Shown: positions 25,898-34,904, counted from the first letter of the stretch. The stretch: 64,000 nt of DNA from Acidimicrobiia bacterium (GCA_022820925.1 JAJEEO010000003.1:1-64000); one strand, 5' to 3'. Translations and numbers: made by a program. The notes: generated by a model from the sequence alone, not told the origin.

Positions 25898-26551
25898 CTA
25901 CGTCGCTGAGCATCTGCCCGGCGTTGGATCCCAGTGCTCTACTTCGAGGTAATCCACGCCTCTGATGTCCAACTGTCTCGCTCGGAACGCGAGCGGCAGA
26001 GCGATGTTGCCGCTCTGATTCGTGGCGACATCGGAGTCTGTCCAGCAGGGCGGATGCAGCTGGAAATTGCCAGATGTCCGCTTTTCCGCCCATGTTCGCA
26101 CCACGCGGCAGAAGACCTCGTCTTGTGGAGGCTCAACAATCCACACGCGGACCCGTACCGGAAAGTCCTCGCCCTTGTCGGGCGTGTCGAACAGACTGAA
26201 GTAGATCGCTGGGTTGCTGAGGTACGTCTCGACGGCCAATGCAGTGTTCAGCTTGTTGTTCCAGCGCGGCTTGTCGACCCCGCCGAGCGTGCTGGCGATC
26301 TTGATCTCGGACCCGTCGGCGAGATCTGCTCCTTTGCCCCTGCTTCCCCTGCCCCGTCACGGAATGCCCGAAACGAGGCTCACGAGGTGTTGACCGAGGT
26401 AGCCCGAGTCGATCTGTGCCGACTGGCCGGTGATGTGTTGCCAGCGCACCAGCTGACGGTATTGGCCAATCACGGCGTCCTCGACGAACGACTTGGCGAG
26501 GCCGCCGCGAGTCTGTTCGTCCAAGTCCGCCACGGACGGTTCAAGATCCAC
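25898..26551 (-). pseudogene. MamI-like type II restriction endonuclease interrupted by one in-frame TGA
   Basis: Reading from GTG 26551, the frame encodes DLEPSVADLDEQTRGGLAKS, YRQLVRWQHITGQSAQIDSG and HLVSLVSGIP, then a TGA at 26357-26359. The same frame then goes on without another stop through RGRGSRGKGADLADGSEIK, IYFSLFDTPDKGE and NFQLHPPCW to the TAG at 25898. The sequence either side of the TGA reads as one domain, so a single nonsense change (or sequencing error) is likely. Similarity to the MamI family is from memory of its QIDSGY/DLADGSE-type motifs and should be tested. The methylase beside it supports an R-M role. Confidence 0.55.
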
Positions 26552-26557
26552 GGCGCG

Positions 26558-26563
26558 AAGCTA
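26558..26563 (-). promoter_or_regulatory. -10 hexamer TAGCTT of the MamI-like gene
   Basis: TAGCTT on the minus strand ends six bases before GTG 26551, the leaderless spacing seen elsewhere in the window. It supports that start codon. Confidence 0.4.
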
Positions 26564-26622
26564 GCCCACGGCAGAAAATTGATCTCTGAGGTCGTTCGGG
26601 ACTGATTCGGCGTAGAAGCCAG

Positions 26623-27945
26623 CTAGGCGCGGGCGCTCGGGCCGTAGGACAGGTGCATCAGGTCGCGGTCGGCGAAGCGTGAGGGTCGCAGCGCGCTGAT
26701 GTCGATCGGGGGTGCGTCGCCCACTTGGTCGACGCCGAGCACTCGCGCGGCGACGATCTCGCCGAGCGCCGGCGACAGCTTGAGCCCGTGGCCCGAGAGG
26801 CCGACCGCCAGATACAGGCCGTCCACCGGCGCGATGTCCGACGCCCAGCCCAGGATGGGGTGGTAGTCGGGCGCGACGTCGTAGGCCCCGGCCGTAGTGC
26901 TGACGGTGGACGCGACCGTCAGGCTCGGGAGCCGCTCGGCGATGGCGGCCCGCAGCCGCACGTCGTGCGCTGCATGGTCGGCCCCGGACGCATCGGCGAG
27001 CGGGTCGTCGACCACCGGCATCTCCGGCGGGTAGGCGACCGCCACGATGTGACGGCCCATGTCCGGTCGGATCACCAGGTTGGAGTTTCCGTCGGTGATG
27101 CAGGTTCCCAGCGCCCGTGCTCCGGCGTGCTGTTCCAGCACCGCCATCTCCAGCCGCCGCCGCTCGATGGGCACCTCCACACCCAGCGGATCCAGCAGGT
27201 CGCGTGCCCATGCCCCGGTAGCGGCGATCACCAGCGGCGCCGCGATCTCGCCGGCCGACGTCGCCACGCCGGTGACCGCGGCGGTGCTGGAGACTCCGGT
27301 CTGCTCGCCGGCGGCCGTTGGCACGCCGGTCGCGGCGGTATTGGAGGTCATGATGCGCTCGACGGCGACCGGAGCGAGCACGTCGGCGCCGGCGGCGCTC
27401 GCCGCGGTGAGCCAGCTCAGCACCATCTTCGTGACGTCGATGTAGCCGCCCTCGGGCTCGTAGGCGCCGCCCGCGAGGCCGTCGGCGTTCACCAGCGGCT
27501 CGATCTGGGTGATCTGGCTGCCGACGACGAAGCTGGTGTCCACGCCGAGGCTGCGGCCGAGCTCGATGTTGTAGCGCAGGCCGTCGAGCTGATCCTCGGC
27601 CACTAGCAGCATGTAGCCGAAGCGGGCGTAGCCGGGGTCGCCGACGCCCACCACCGAATCCCAGTTCTGGATGCAGTGGAAGCCGCGCTGTGCGATCCGC
27701 ACCATCAGCTCGTTGGAGTAATGCTGGCGGATCTGACCGAAGGTACGGCCCGAGATGCCGCCCACCGGCGCCCGGGCATCCACGATGGCCACCCGTAGGT
27801 CCGAGTGCCGGGCGAGCTGGTAGCCGATGCTGGCGCCGGTCACCCCGGCGCCGATGACGATCACATCGGCTTGGCTGGGCACGCCGACACCGCTCAGCGG
27901 GCCGGCTGCACCGCCGACGTCAGCTTCGGTGGGCAACGCGGCCAT
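26623..27945 (-). CDS. DAO-family FAD oxidoreductase (sarcosine/dimethylglycine oxidase-like)
   Basis: 440 residues. FAD motif VIVIGAGVTGASIGYQLA spans about residues 28-45. Further DAO-family landmarks are GGISGRTFGQIRQHYSNE, VIAATGAWARDLLDP and the C-terminal VGLSGHGLKLSPALGEIVA. There is an Ala/Thr/Val-rich low-complexity insertion near residues 203-230 (TGVPTAAGEQTGVSSTAAV). It lies 30 bp downstream of tmm in the same direction, so a role in demethylating a TMA breakdown product is inferred. Its 3' end is duplicated at 23646-23742. Confidence 0.75.
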   Translation of the reverse strand: MAALPTEADVGGAAGPLSGVGVPSQADVIVIGAGVTGASIGYQLARHSDLRVAIVDARAPVGGISGRTFGQIRQHYSNELMVRIAQRGFHCIQNWDSVVGVGDPGYARFGYMLLVAEDQLDGLRYNIELGRSLGVDTSFVVGSQITQIEPLVNADGLAGGAYEPEGGYIDVTKMVLSWLTAASAAGADVLAPVAVERIMTSNTAATGVPTAAGEQTGVSSTAAVTGVATSAGEIAAPLVIAATGAWARDLLDPLGVEVPIERRRLEMAVLEQHAGARALGTCITDGNSNLVIRPDMGRHIVAVAYPPEMPVVDDPLADASGADHAAHDVRLRAAIAERLPSLTVASTVSTTAGAYDVAPDYHPILGWASDIAPVDGLYLAVGLSGHGLKLSPALGEIVAARVLGVDQVGDAPPIDISALRPSRFADRDLMHLSYGPSARA

Positions 27946-27975
27946 GACGTGAGTTCCGGCTTGGGCTCGGGCCGA

Positions 27976-29316
27976 TCAGCCGTCGGCCAGGTACGACTCC
28001 AGCGAGTCGTCGAGCGCCTCTTCCCACGACGTGTGATGCACAGGCGCCTGCGTGCCGGTCACCGGCGAGGTGTGGCCATGGTCGCGGTAGCCGATGATCG
28101 ACGCCTTCTTGTGCTTCTTCCAGTCCTTGAACATCTTGTTGATGAGATGCGTGTTCGGGTCTGGGTAGTCGGTCTGGTCGAGCAGGTCCTGGGTGTAATC
28201 GCCCTGGAAGTCGATGGCCTCGTAGTCGTCGGCCACGGCATCCTCGGCGGCTTGGAAGTCGTCGATCCAGCGGGCCTGCTCATCGGCGCTCGGCAGCTCG
28301 ATGCGACCCAGCATCACGTCACGGGCGTACCAGGCCTGGGCGTCGAACATGTTGAACGTGTACCACTGGTCCTGCATGCCCAGGTAGAGGACGCGGTTCT
28401 CCGGCTGGAACACCACGCCCCGGTAGAGCATCGACGAAGCGAGCCGGTTGGCGGTCACCAGGCGCAGTTCGTCGTCCATGAACGGGAAGTGGTGGAGGTA
28501 GCCGGTGCACGAGACGATGGCGTCCACTTCGGCGCTGGTGCCGTCGGTGAAGTGCACGGTGCGGCCGTCCACGTGGGTGAGGATCGGCTTCTCGCTGATG
28601 CCCTCGGGCCAGTCGAAGCCCATCGGCCCGCTGCGTGACGAGCAGATGACCTCCGATGCCCCGTACTTCCACAGCTGCGATGCGATGTCCTCGGCCGAGT
28701 AGCTCGACCCGATGACCATCACCACATCGCCCTCGAACTGCACGGCGTCACGGAAGTCATGGGCGTGTATGAGCGTGCCGCCGAACGTCTCGTAGCCGGG
28801 GTAGTGCGGCATGTTGGGTGTGGAGAAGTGCCCCGTCGACACCACCACCCAGTCGAAGTCCTCGCTGGAGGTGGCGTCGGTGGTGTGATCGTGGGTGGTC
28901 ACGGTGAAGCCGTCGCCGGAAGCCGACCGGCTCACGCTCCGCACGGCGTGGTTGAACCGGATCTTGTCGCGGATGCCGCTGCGGCCCGCCCGGCCCACGA
29001 TGTAGTCGTAGAGCACCTCGCGGGGCGGGAACGACGCCACCGGCTTGCCGAAGTGCTCTTCGAAGCCGTAGTCGGCGAACTCCAGGCACTCCTTGGGGCC
29101 GTTGGACCACAGGTAGCGGTACATGGAGCCGTGGCAGGGCTCGCCGTGCTCATCGAGGCCCGTGCGCCATGTGTAATTCCACAGACCGCCCCAGTCGTCC
29201 TGCTTCTCGAAGCAGACGAGTTCGACGTCTGCGGCCTCTGCCGAGCCGTCGCTGGCGAACGCATGCAGCTGCGACAGTCCGCACGGTCCTGCACCGATGA
29301 TGGCTACCCGTGTCAT
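27976..29316 (-). CDS. tmm: Trimethylamine monooxygenase
   Basis: 446 residues, a class B flavin monooxygenase. It has FAD motif GAGPCG (residues 8-13), the FMO signature FGGTLIHAHDFRD (~180-192) and the NADPH motif GSSYSAED (~203-210). Blocks characteristic of bacterial Tmm are FEKQDDWGGLWNYTWRTG, GSMYRYLWSNGPKE, CTGYLHHFPF and MQDQWYTFNMFDAQAW. The enzyme oxidises trimethylamine to TMAO using NADPH and O2. A strong ribosome site (AGGGGGGATCG) precedes ATG 29316. It leads an apparent operon with the DAO gene. Confidence 0.92.
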   Translation of the reverse strand: MTRVAIIGAGPCGLSQLHAFASDGSAEAADVELVCFEKQDDWGGLWNYTWRTGLDEHGEPCHGSMYRYLWSNGPKECLEFADYGFEEHFGKPVASFPPREVLYDYIVGRAGRSGIRDKIRFNHAVRSVSRSASGDGFTVTTHDHTTDATSSEDFDWVVVSTGHFSTPNMPHYPGYETFGGTLIHAHDFRDAVQFEGDVVMVIGSSYSAEDIASQLWKYGASEVICSSRSGPMGFDWPEGISEKPILTHVDGRTVHFTDGTSAEVDAIVSCTGYLHHFPFMDDELRLVTANRLASSMLYRGVVFQPENRVLYLGMQDQWYTFNMFDAQAWYARDVMLGRIELPSADEQARWIDDFQAAEDAVADDYEAIDFQGDYTQDLLDQTDYPDPNTHLINKMFKDWKKHKKASIIGYRDHGHTSPVTGTQAPVHHTSWEEALDDSLESYLADG

Positions 29317-29551
29317 CTCTCGATCCCCCCTGTGAGTAGATGTTTATGCAATGAGAGTAGAACGTCGCCCAGTCTTGCACCTGCGTGCACAGCCGCAGGA
29401 CACTTCCTGCGCCCGCTGCGGTGGTGCTGCTAACCCCAACTGCGACGCTTGGGAAGTAGAAGTATGCGTATCCAGTCGTGATGATGTTCAGCAGATGCGG
29501 CTAGCGAGGCGCGGACCGGTTGACGATGATCTCGTGGCATGCAGCGAGCAC

Positions 29552-29821
29552 TTACGCGCTGGTTGTCACTTGTCGGTGTGCATCGAGTTGAGCGAGCGCC
29601 GCCATCTGGACTTCATTGAGTTCGGCATCGACCGTATCGAGGTTGCGGGGCCCGCTGTTGACACTGGTGACGAGGATGCCCAGAACGTCGTTGAGCTTCT
29701 GCTCCATCCAGTAGAGCCGCGAGCAGACACCGCAGTAGTCATGCGGGTGACCCAAGTGATCGATACCTGCGACGTTGACGCATCCACGGGTCTTGCAGGT
29801 GATCGACGCTGAGTTGGACAT
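29552..29821 (-). CDS. Small zinc-ribbon-like protein, function unknown
   Basis: 89 residues from ATG 29821, which has a ribosome site (GGGGAGATGC). Four cysteines form CKTRGC and CGVC, a likely zinc knuckle, with nearby HLGHPHDY. The rest is helical. A 24-nt longer start exists but lacks a ribosome site. The 235 bp to tmm hold its promoter and no recognised gene. The ~260 bp upstream (29822-30085) show a weak protein-like frame starting MQLRVASRIRKLVADALING, possibly a decayed gene. Confidence 0.5.
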   Translation of the reverse strand: MSNSASITCKTRGCVNVAGIDHLGHPHDYCGVCSRLYWMEQKLNDVLGILVTSVNSGPRNLDTVDAELNEVQMAALAQLDAHRQVTTSA

Positions 29822-30085
29822 TCTGCATCTCCCCGGTTCTCCCAATTTTGCGCATGAAGGCAGCGAAGAAACGCGGATACTGACAAGGTCGGATGAAGCG
29901 TCGGTGTTTCCGAGTCGTCTGTGACTGAAGCGCCATTGATCAACGCGTCAGCCACAAGCTTGCGAATGCGGGAAGCCACGCGTAGCTGCATATGAGACCC
30001 GCCATTGCCAAGCGACGACCATTGCCGACGAGCTTCTTGGCGCGGTGCCTCCCCATATGGCCCATGACGATGCCGAGCGGGGCAG

Positions 30086-30775
30086 TCACGCCGAGCTGAA
30101 GAAGGCGGCGATGCCGAGGAGGAGAGCGGCTCTTGCGGCCCGGTTGATCTCGCCCTTCGTGGACCTAGGCGCCATGGAAGGCATTGGGGGATGCCGCGGC
30201 TTCCGACTCGATGTCGACGGCTTTCCGAGACCTGCTGGTCTCCAAGTCCGAGGGGTGCTCTGGCTATTGGTTTGTACACCGTCTCCCAATCGTCTGAGGA
30301 GGTTCCCCTTGGCGTCCCAGCTCGCATCGAATGCCGTTTCCATCTCGCGCACGATGCGCTGAGCCTCGTCACCGACGACCCGCGCTACGAGTTCCGTGTT
30401 GTGATGCAGCCCCTGTTTCGTCAGGTTGGCTGAACCGACTACGACCCCGGCCGCGTGGCCACGGGCACCGTCAGGCATCACCGCCCAGGCCTTTGCATGC
30501 ACTGTGCGATAGCCGCCTTTGCGCCGGTACCAGTTCGTGATCCGGACGTCTGGTCGATTGATGAATCGCATGGCACCAATACGGTCTTCGACTGAGACCC
30601 TGTCCTTGGCGAATCCGACTCGTGTGTCCCCAATCAGGAGTCGCACTGGCCGCCCGATCGTCCGTTCGTCAAGCCAGTGCAACCCTGCAGCCGAGGCGTA
30701 TCCGACGACTGCCCACACCTCTCCTCTCGGGCAATCGGTTAGCAATCGCTCAATGCGATCGACCGCTTGGGTCAT
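30086..30775 (-). CDS. Phospholipase D-like (HKD) domain protein
   Basis: 229 residues from ATG 30775. A single HKD-type motif is visible, VHAKAWAVMPDGARGHAAGV (H-x-K-x4-D) followed by VGSANLTKQG (GS-x-N) near residues 92-122. One half-site implies a dimeric active site, as in small PLD-family nucleases. The C-terminal 20 residues (RAARAALLLGIAAFFSSA) could insert in a membrane. A TACTCT hexamer six bases upstream of the ATG supports a leaderless start. A defence or nucleic-acid role is possible. Confidence 0.65.
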   Translation of the reverse strand: MTQAVDRIERLLTDCPRGEVWAVVGYASAAGLHWLDERTIGRPVRLLIGDTRVGFAKDRVSVEDRIGAMRFINRPDVRITNWYRRKGGYRTVHAKAWAVMPDGARGHAAGVVVGSANLTKQGLHHNTELVARVVGDEAQRIVREMETAFDASWDAKGNLLRRLGDGVQTNSQSTPRTWRPAGLGKPSTSSRKPRHPPMPSMAPRSTKGEINRAARAALLLGIAAFFSSA

Positions 30776-30781
30776 GCATGC

Positions 30782-30787
30782 AGAGTA
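30782..30787 (-). promoter_or_regulatory. -10 hexamer TACTCT of the PLD-like gene
   Basis: TACTCT on the minus strand ends six bases before ATG 30775. It supports this start over the one 24 nt further upstream. Confidence 0.4.
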
Positions 30788-30971
30788 TGCGAATGACAAC
30801 AGAAGGAAGATCAGCGGGTAGCGGCCGACTCCGTACGGCCGTGTTCGGAGTCATGTGAGGTCTCGAAGGCAACGACTCTGCAACCTTGGTCTTCTGGTTG
30901 CTCACTGACTTGGTACCGCGGATCGAGAAATTGCTTCGAGAGGTTCGGAGGGCGGGGATTACGCTTCGGGT

Positions 30972-31538
30972 ATGGCACGCATCGAGGTGCTGCTCTCCGA
31001 TGAGTTCGACGAGTTGCTTCGCAAGCGCGCCGATGCCGAACAGAGCACGATCAGCGACTGCGTGCGTAAGCTCATCGAACGGGTCCTCACAGGGCTCGAC
31101 GGCGATTCCGCTGGCGACGACGAGGACGAGTTGCGGGCCGGATTCGCCGACTTCGCCCGCGACTACCCGTCGATACGACGAGAGCTGTTCGAGGACGATC
31201 CCGATCTGCGAATGGACGATCCATTCGAGCCTGACGCTGAGCACGACAGCCCCGTCGTCTCGTCGATGTCGACGACGAAGCGTGCGTTCACAGGCCATCT
31301 GGCGGACCGGCACGTGTATGCGATGGCCGTTCGGATTCCTCGCGACGCCAAGCTGGACAACGATCCCATAACGATGGCCCGTGACCTCGAACCGCCCGAT
31401 TGGCCTACGGCGACAAGCGAGGCGCTCAGCAAGTTCATCGTGCACATGTTCCTCGCGGGCGACGAGCCCCTTGACGGCCCTGTCATCGTCTATCCACGAC
31501 CTGAACCGGCATCCCAGCATCGCAGTGCCCAAGCGTGA
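30972..31538 (+). CDS. Ribbon-helix-helix protein, candidate antitoxin with a long C-terminal region
   Basis: 188 residues. MARIEVLLSDEFDELLRKRA with STISDCVRKLIERVL is a ribbon-helix-helix pattern. An acidic middle segment (DDEDEL, FEDDPDLRMDD) and a C-terminal domain of unknown type (VYAMAVRIPRDAKLD, ALSKFIVHMFL) follow. It is longer than usual antitoxins. It overlaps the next gene by GTGA, the typical antitoxin-toxin arrangement. ATG 30972 lies six bases after TACGCT (30960-30965), suggesting a leaderless transcript. Confidence 0.6.
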   Translation: MARIEVLLSDEFDELLRKRADAEQSTISDCVRKLIERVLTGLDGDSAGDDEDELRAGFADFARDYPSIRRELFEDDPDLRMDDPFEPDAEHDSPVVSSMSTTKRAFTGHLADRHVYAMAVRIPRDAKLDNDPITMARDLEPPDWPTATSEALSKFIVHMFLAGDEPLDGPVIVYPRPEPASQHRSAQA

Positions 31539-31951
31539 TCATCGTCGACGATGATCTTGCGCTGAGGGCGCTTCAAGGAGACGACACGTACTGGCCCGCC
31601 GAATCCCCTGCGATTCCATGGGTGCTGTACTCAAGACTGCTCCTCGCACTGCAAAGCCCGTCAGACACCGGAAGACTGAGTCGCCGGGCGAGTCCCGCGC
31701 TGGTGCGTCGGGCACTGGCCCCACCGGAGTCGATGCTGCACGTCCTCGACCCACGGCCGTACACCGGACTCGCGACCCGCCTCAAGATCGAGTACCGGCT
31801 GAACATGATCGTCGCCGATCTGCTCGGTGCCGCGATCCATCACCGAGTGCCAATCCTTGTGGCCGAAGGAAACGTCGGACAACACTGGCCCGAGATATGC
31901 GACCTTGAGCAGATCGAACTGCGCATCACCGCTCAGGACGCCGAGGTCTGA
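31535..31951 (+). CDS. PIN-like protein, candidate toxin partner
   Basis: 138 residues from GTG 31535. The N-terminal IIVDDDLALRAL and the later NMIVADLLGAAIHHRVPILV then ICDLEQIEL follow the PIN fold order of acidic residues, but weakly. The assignment rests mainly on the overlapping ribbon-helix-helix gene upstream. It could instead be an unrelated small protein. Confidence 0.45.
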   Translation: MIIVDDDLALRALQGDDTYWPAESPAIPWVLYSRLLLALQSPSDTGRLSRRASPALVRRALAPPESMLHVLDPRPYTGLATRLKIEYRLNMIVADLLGAAIHHRVPILVAEGNVGQHWPEICDLEQIELRITAQDAEV

Positions 31952-32043
31952 CCTTCTCGCAGTGTCGTTGACCAACGGCCCATGTGTCACGCCAATTCAT
32001 GACGCGTGCCGAGCAGGTCGCATCCAGCTCCACACATGTAGTG

Positions 32044-34422
32044 CTAGGAGCGCACTCGGGATTTGTCGGGGTCGTAGAAGGGGTAGCGCACCACCTCGGC
32101 GGCTATTCGCTTCTCGTGTCCGTCCAGCTTGCCCACCTCGACGGCCGTGCCGATCTCGTTGTAGGGCAGCGCCATGCGGCACAGTGCGATGTTCTTGCGC
32201 AGGATGGGGGAGATGGTGCCGCTGGTGATCTCGCCGACGTGGTTGCGCCCCACGTACACGCCGTCGCCGAGCGCCGCCGGCTCGCCGCCGTCGAGCTCCA
32301 GTCCCACCAGACGCCGCTGCGGGTTGTCGCGCCGGTCGAACAGCGCATCGCGCCCGATGAAGTCGTCTTCTTTGGTCTTGAGCGGGACGGTGAAGCCGAT
32401 GCCCGCCTCGTAGGGATCGGTCTGGTCGCAGAATTCGTGGCCGGCGAACACCAGCCCGGCCTCGATGCGCAGCATGTCGAGCGCGCTGAGGCCCATGGGC
32501 ACGAGCCCGTGGGGTGTGCCCGCGTCGAAGATGACGTCCCACACGGCCGGGGCGTCGGAGGGGTGGCAGAACACCTCGAAGCCGAGTTCGCCGGTGTAGC
32601 CCGTGCGCGAGACCACCAGCGGGATGCCGTCGTAGTCGCCGATGCGGGCGATCGCGAACCGGAACCAGCCCAGCTCGGAGACCGTCGGCTGGTCGGGACG
32701 AGTCCAGACGACCTCGTCGAGGATGCGGCGGCTGTGAGGTCCCTGCACCTGCAGGTTGTGGAGCTGCTCGGTGGAGTTGCGCACCCAGACGTTCAGGCCG
32801 AGCCGCTGGGCCTGCTCGCGCAGCCAGACGCCGCTGTAGCCGAGTTGGCCGCCGATCCAGCGGAAGTTCTCGCGCCCGATCCGGAAGACGGTGCCGTCGT
32901 CGATCATGCCGCCGGTGGGATGGCACATGGCGGTGTACACGACCTGCCCGTCAGCCAGCTTGCGGACGTTGCGGGTCACGCACGTCTGCATCAGCAGCTC
33001 AGCGTCGGGCCCGGTGACCTCGTACTTGCGCAGCGGCGACAGGTCGATGGCGGCTGCCGCCTGCCGGCACGCCCAGTACTCCTCCACGGCGCCGTGTGCC
33101 GTGAAGTGGTCGGCCAGCCAGTACCCGCAGTACTCGCTGAAGCTGCGCGTCAGTGCTGCGGTGCGGGAGTGGAATCCGGTCTCTTTGGTGAGCTGGGCTT
33201 CGGAGTCCGCGGTCATTCTGATGGCCGTCGCTTTCTTGAACATGTTTGCTGCGGGATAGACCCTGACGGCGATGTCGGTGGGGTTCCAGCCGTTGGCAGC
33301 GTCGACATCGCACGGGCAGGCAGTGCTGACGCACACCAGGTCTTCCAGCGCCCGCAGCAGCACGTAGTCGCCGGGGCGTGACCACGGCTCGTCGAGGTAG
33401 ATCTGGTTCGCGTCGTCCACCTGGGTGTTGTAGAAGAAGTTGATCGCCTCCCAGCCCCGCCGTGCAGCGACGCCGTAGGGCTCGAGCTCACTGTTGATGT
33501 TGTCGGTGCAGTTGATGTGGCCCGGATAGCCCATCTCCTCGTAGTAGCGGGCGTTGCAGGCGGTGTTGAAGGTGTCGTGGCGGCCCACCGTGTCCTGCAC
33601 TACCTCCACGAGCGGCTGCATCTTGGCGTTGAAGAACTTGGAGTACAGGCCCGGCATCGGGTAGCTCGCGCCCATGAGCGACCGGGTGATGGTGGCATCG
33701 AGGCAGAGGTCTTCGCCCGCTTCAAGATCCGCCACGGCGAAGCACTGGAAGTCTGAGCACTGCCGTCCCTCCATGTCCACCACCTGGAACCAGTCGCCCT
33801 TCGACACCTGGTAGGCGCGTGCCGTGCTGGCCGCCACGATGAAGTCCTGGCTGGGGTCGGCCAGCGGCGTCGGCAGCAGTGGCCCGGCACCGTTGCCGGC
33901 AGGGTCACGGCGATGGATGTAGGCGATGAGATCGGTGGGCGGAGCACCCTCGTGCGCTGACATGGGGCCACCGGGTGCCGCGACCACGCAGGCGACATCG
34001 TCGAGCGCGGTCACCCGAGCCGTGACGTTCGCCGGCGTGTCACCGTCGAGCAGCCTCAGCGGGGTCGCTGCCTGCACGGCGCGCATGTCCACGCCGACAC
34101 GCTCGAGACCGGCCCGTACTCGGCGGGCGTCGGTCAGCGGTGCCGAGAGGATGCCGACAGCCGCCGGGTCAGTTGGGACGGACGCTGCAGCGCTGCCATT
34201 GGTTACCTCGAGCAGGCCCGGATCCGACCGCCCGCCGGCATCGAAAGCGACCAGCTCGCATGGCTGGCAGCCTTCGGGGTCGACGATCTCCAATTCATCG
34301 TCGGCGGCGAGCGCGAGCACCGTCGCTCCGCCCCCCGTCACCCGGTAGCGCTCCACTCCCGGCCCAAGCAGCATCAGGCCCGGTACCACGACCTCGGCCT
34401 GGACTGCGGCCACAGACGTCAT
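32044..34422 (-). CDS. tdm: Trimethylamine-N-oxide demethylase (aldolase)
   Basis: 792 residues. The N-terminal half carries a DUF1989-type domain with cysteine motifs GRQCSDFQC (~217), ACNARYYEEMGYPGHINC (~289-304) and STACPCDVD (~366), where a zinc site is expected. The C-terminal half (~410-790) is a GcvT-like tetrahydrofolate-binding domain. This two-domain plan is that of Tdm, which splits TMAO to dimethylamine and formaldehyde; the folate domain can capture the one-carbon unit. ATG 34422 is chosen because the preceding gene ends at 34430 and GGCGGAG sits before it. A longer frame reaching 34626 would overlap that gene. Confidence 0.88.
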   Translation of the reverse strand: MTSVAAVQAEVVVPGLMLLGPGVERYRVTGGGATVLALAADDELEIVDPEGCQPCELVAFDAGGRSDPGLLEVTNGSAAASVPTDPAAVGILSAPLTDARRVRAGLERVGVDMRAVQAATPLRLLDGDTPANVTARVTALDDVACVVAAPGGPMSAHEGAPPTDLIAYIHRRDPAGNGAGPLLPTPLADPSQDFIVAASTARAYQVSKGDWFQVVDMEGRQCSDFQCFAVADLEAGEDLCLDATITRSLMGASYPMPGLYSKFFNAKMQPLVEVVQDTVGRHDTFNTACNARYYEEMGYPGHINCTDNINSELEPYGVAARRGWEAINFFYNTQVDDANQIYLDEPWSRPGDYVLLRALEDLVCVSTACPCDVDAANGWNPTDIAVRVYPAANMFKKATAIRMTADSEAQLTKETGFHSRTAALTRSFSEYCGYWLADHFTAHGAVEEYWACRQAAAAIDLSPLRKYEVTGPDAELLMQTCVTRNVRKLADGQVVYTAMCHPTGGMIDDGTVFRIGRENFRWIGGQLGYSGVWLREQAQRLGLNVWVRNSTEQLHNLQVQGPHSRRILDEVVWTRPDQPTVSELGWFRFAIARIGDYDGIPLVVSRTGYTGELGFEVFCHPSDAPAVWDVIFDAGTPHGLVPMGLSALDMLRIEAGLVFAGHEFCDQTDPYEAGIGFTVPLKTKEDDFIGRDALFDRRDNPQRRLVGLELDGGEPAALGDGVYVGRNHVGEITSGTISPILRKNIALCRMALPYNEIGTAVEVGKLDGHEKRIAAEVVRYPFYDPDKSRVRS

Positions 34423-34429
34423 CGAGACG

Positions 34430-34867
34430 TCATCTCCGCCGGCCGAGCGGCCCCGAGAATCCGCGTCTCGGCGGCTCATCAGTGTCACCGCCGCCGGAAC
34501 CTGAGACGTCGGCGAACATCTCCCACACCAGCAGCACAACCGCCGCCGCGGAGGCGACAACAGCGATCCATACACCGATGCCCGGATCGGGCGGTTGACC
34601 GGGCGGGCCGATCCCGGACGGATCAAAGATCTCTCGTGCCGCGATGGCGCCTGCGAAACCGGCGCCGATCCACGCAGGACGCCATGCGATGCGTATCAGC
34701 CCGATCGTCACCGCGCAGGCCACGATGAGCAGTCGGCCTTCGCCGATGCTGATACCGCGCACCGTCTGGTTGCCGCTGAGACCGGCGTTGAGGTGCCACG
34801 GCAGCAGCATCGCTGCGCCCGCCGCCACCAAGCACGCCTGAGCGATCAGCTTGCGAGAAGTGTTCAC
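34430..34867 (-). CDS. Small membrane protein upstream of tdm
   Basis: 145 residues with about four hydrophobic segments (CLVAAGAAMLLPWHL, LLIVACAVTIGLI, AGFAGAIAA, VWIAVVASAAAVVLLVWEM) and a polar C-terminus rich in Gly, Asp and Arg. It is 7 bp from tdm and probably co-transcribed. No family is recognised. A membrane role in methylated-amine uptake is only a guess. Confidence 0.55.
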   Translation of the reverse strand: MNTSRKLIAQACLVAAGAAMLLPWHLNAGLSGNQTVRGISIGEGRLLIVACAVTIGLIRIAWRPAWIGAGFAGAIAAREIFDPSGIGPPGQPPDPGIGVWIAVVASAAAVVLLVWEMFADVSGSGGGDTDEPPRRGFSGPLGRRR

Positions 34868-34904
34868 GGCGCCAATCTTTGCATCGCGTGGCGACCGGTC
34901 AGTC

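Larger units (their letters stand above)
23743..26621. other. Restriction-modification cassette inserted into the methylated-amine locus
   Basis: The interval holds an N6-adenine methylase and a convergent MamI-like endonuclease and nothing metabolic. It is bounded by the 97-bp DAO 3'-end repeats (23646-23742 and 26622-26718). No transposase, integrase or terminal inverted repeats were seen. Exchange by homologous recombination between two tandem DAO genes is the simplest explanation. Confidence 0.55.

Noticed and set aside
29566..30372. 268-residue minus-strand frame between tmm and the PLD gene
   Set aside because: It overlaps the PLD and zinc-ribbon genes out of frame. Only a short internal piece looks protein-like, and there is no intact domain.
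32044..34626. Extended 860-residue version of Tdm
   Set aside because: The extra 68 residues are Arg/Cys/Pro-rich and overlap the preceding membrane protein gene; ATG 34422 has a ribosome site.
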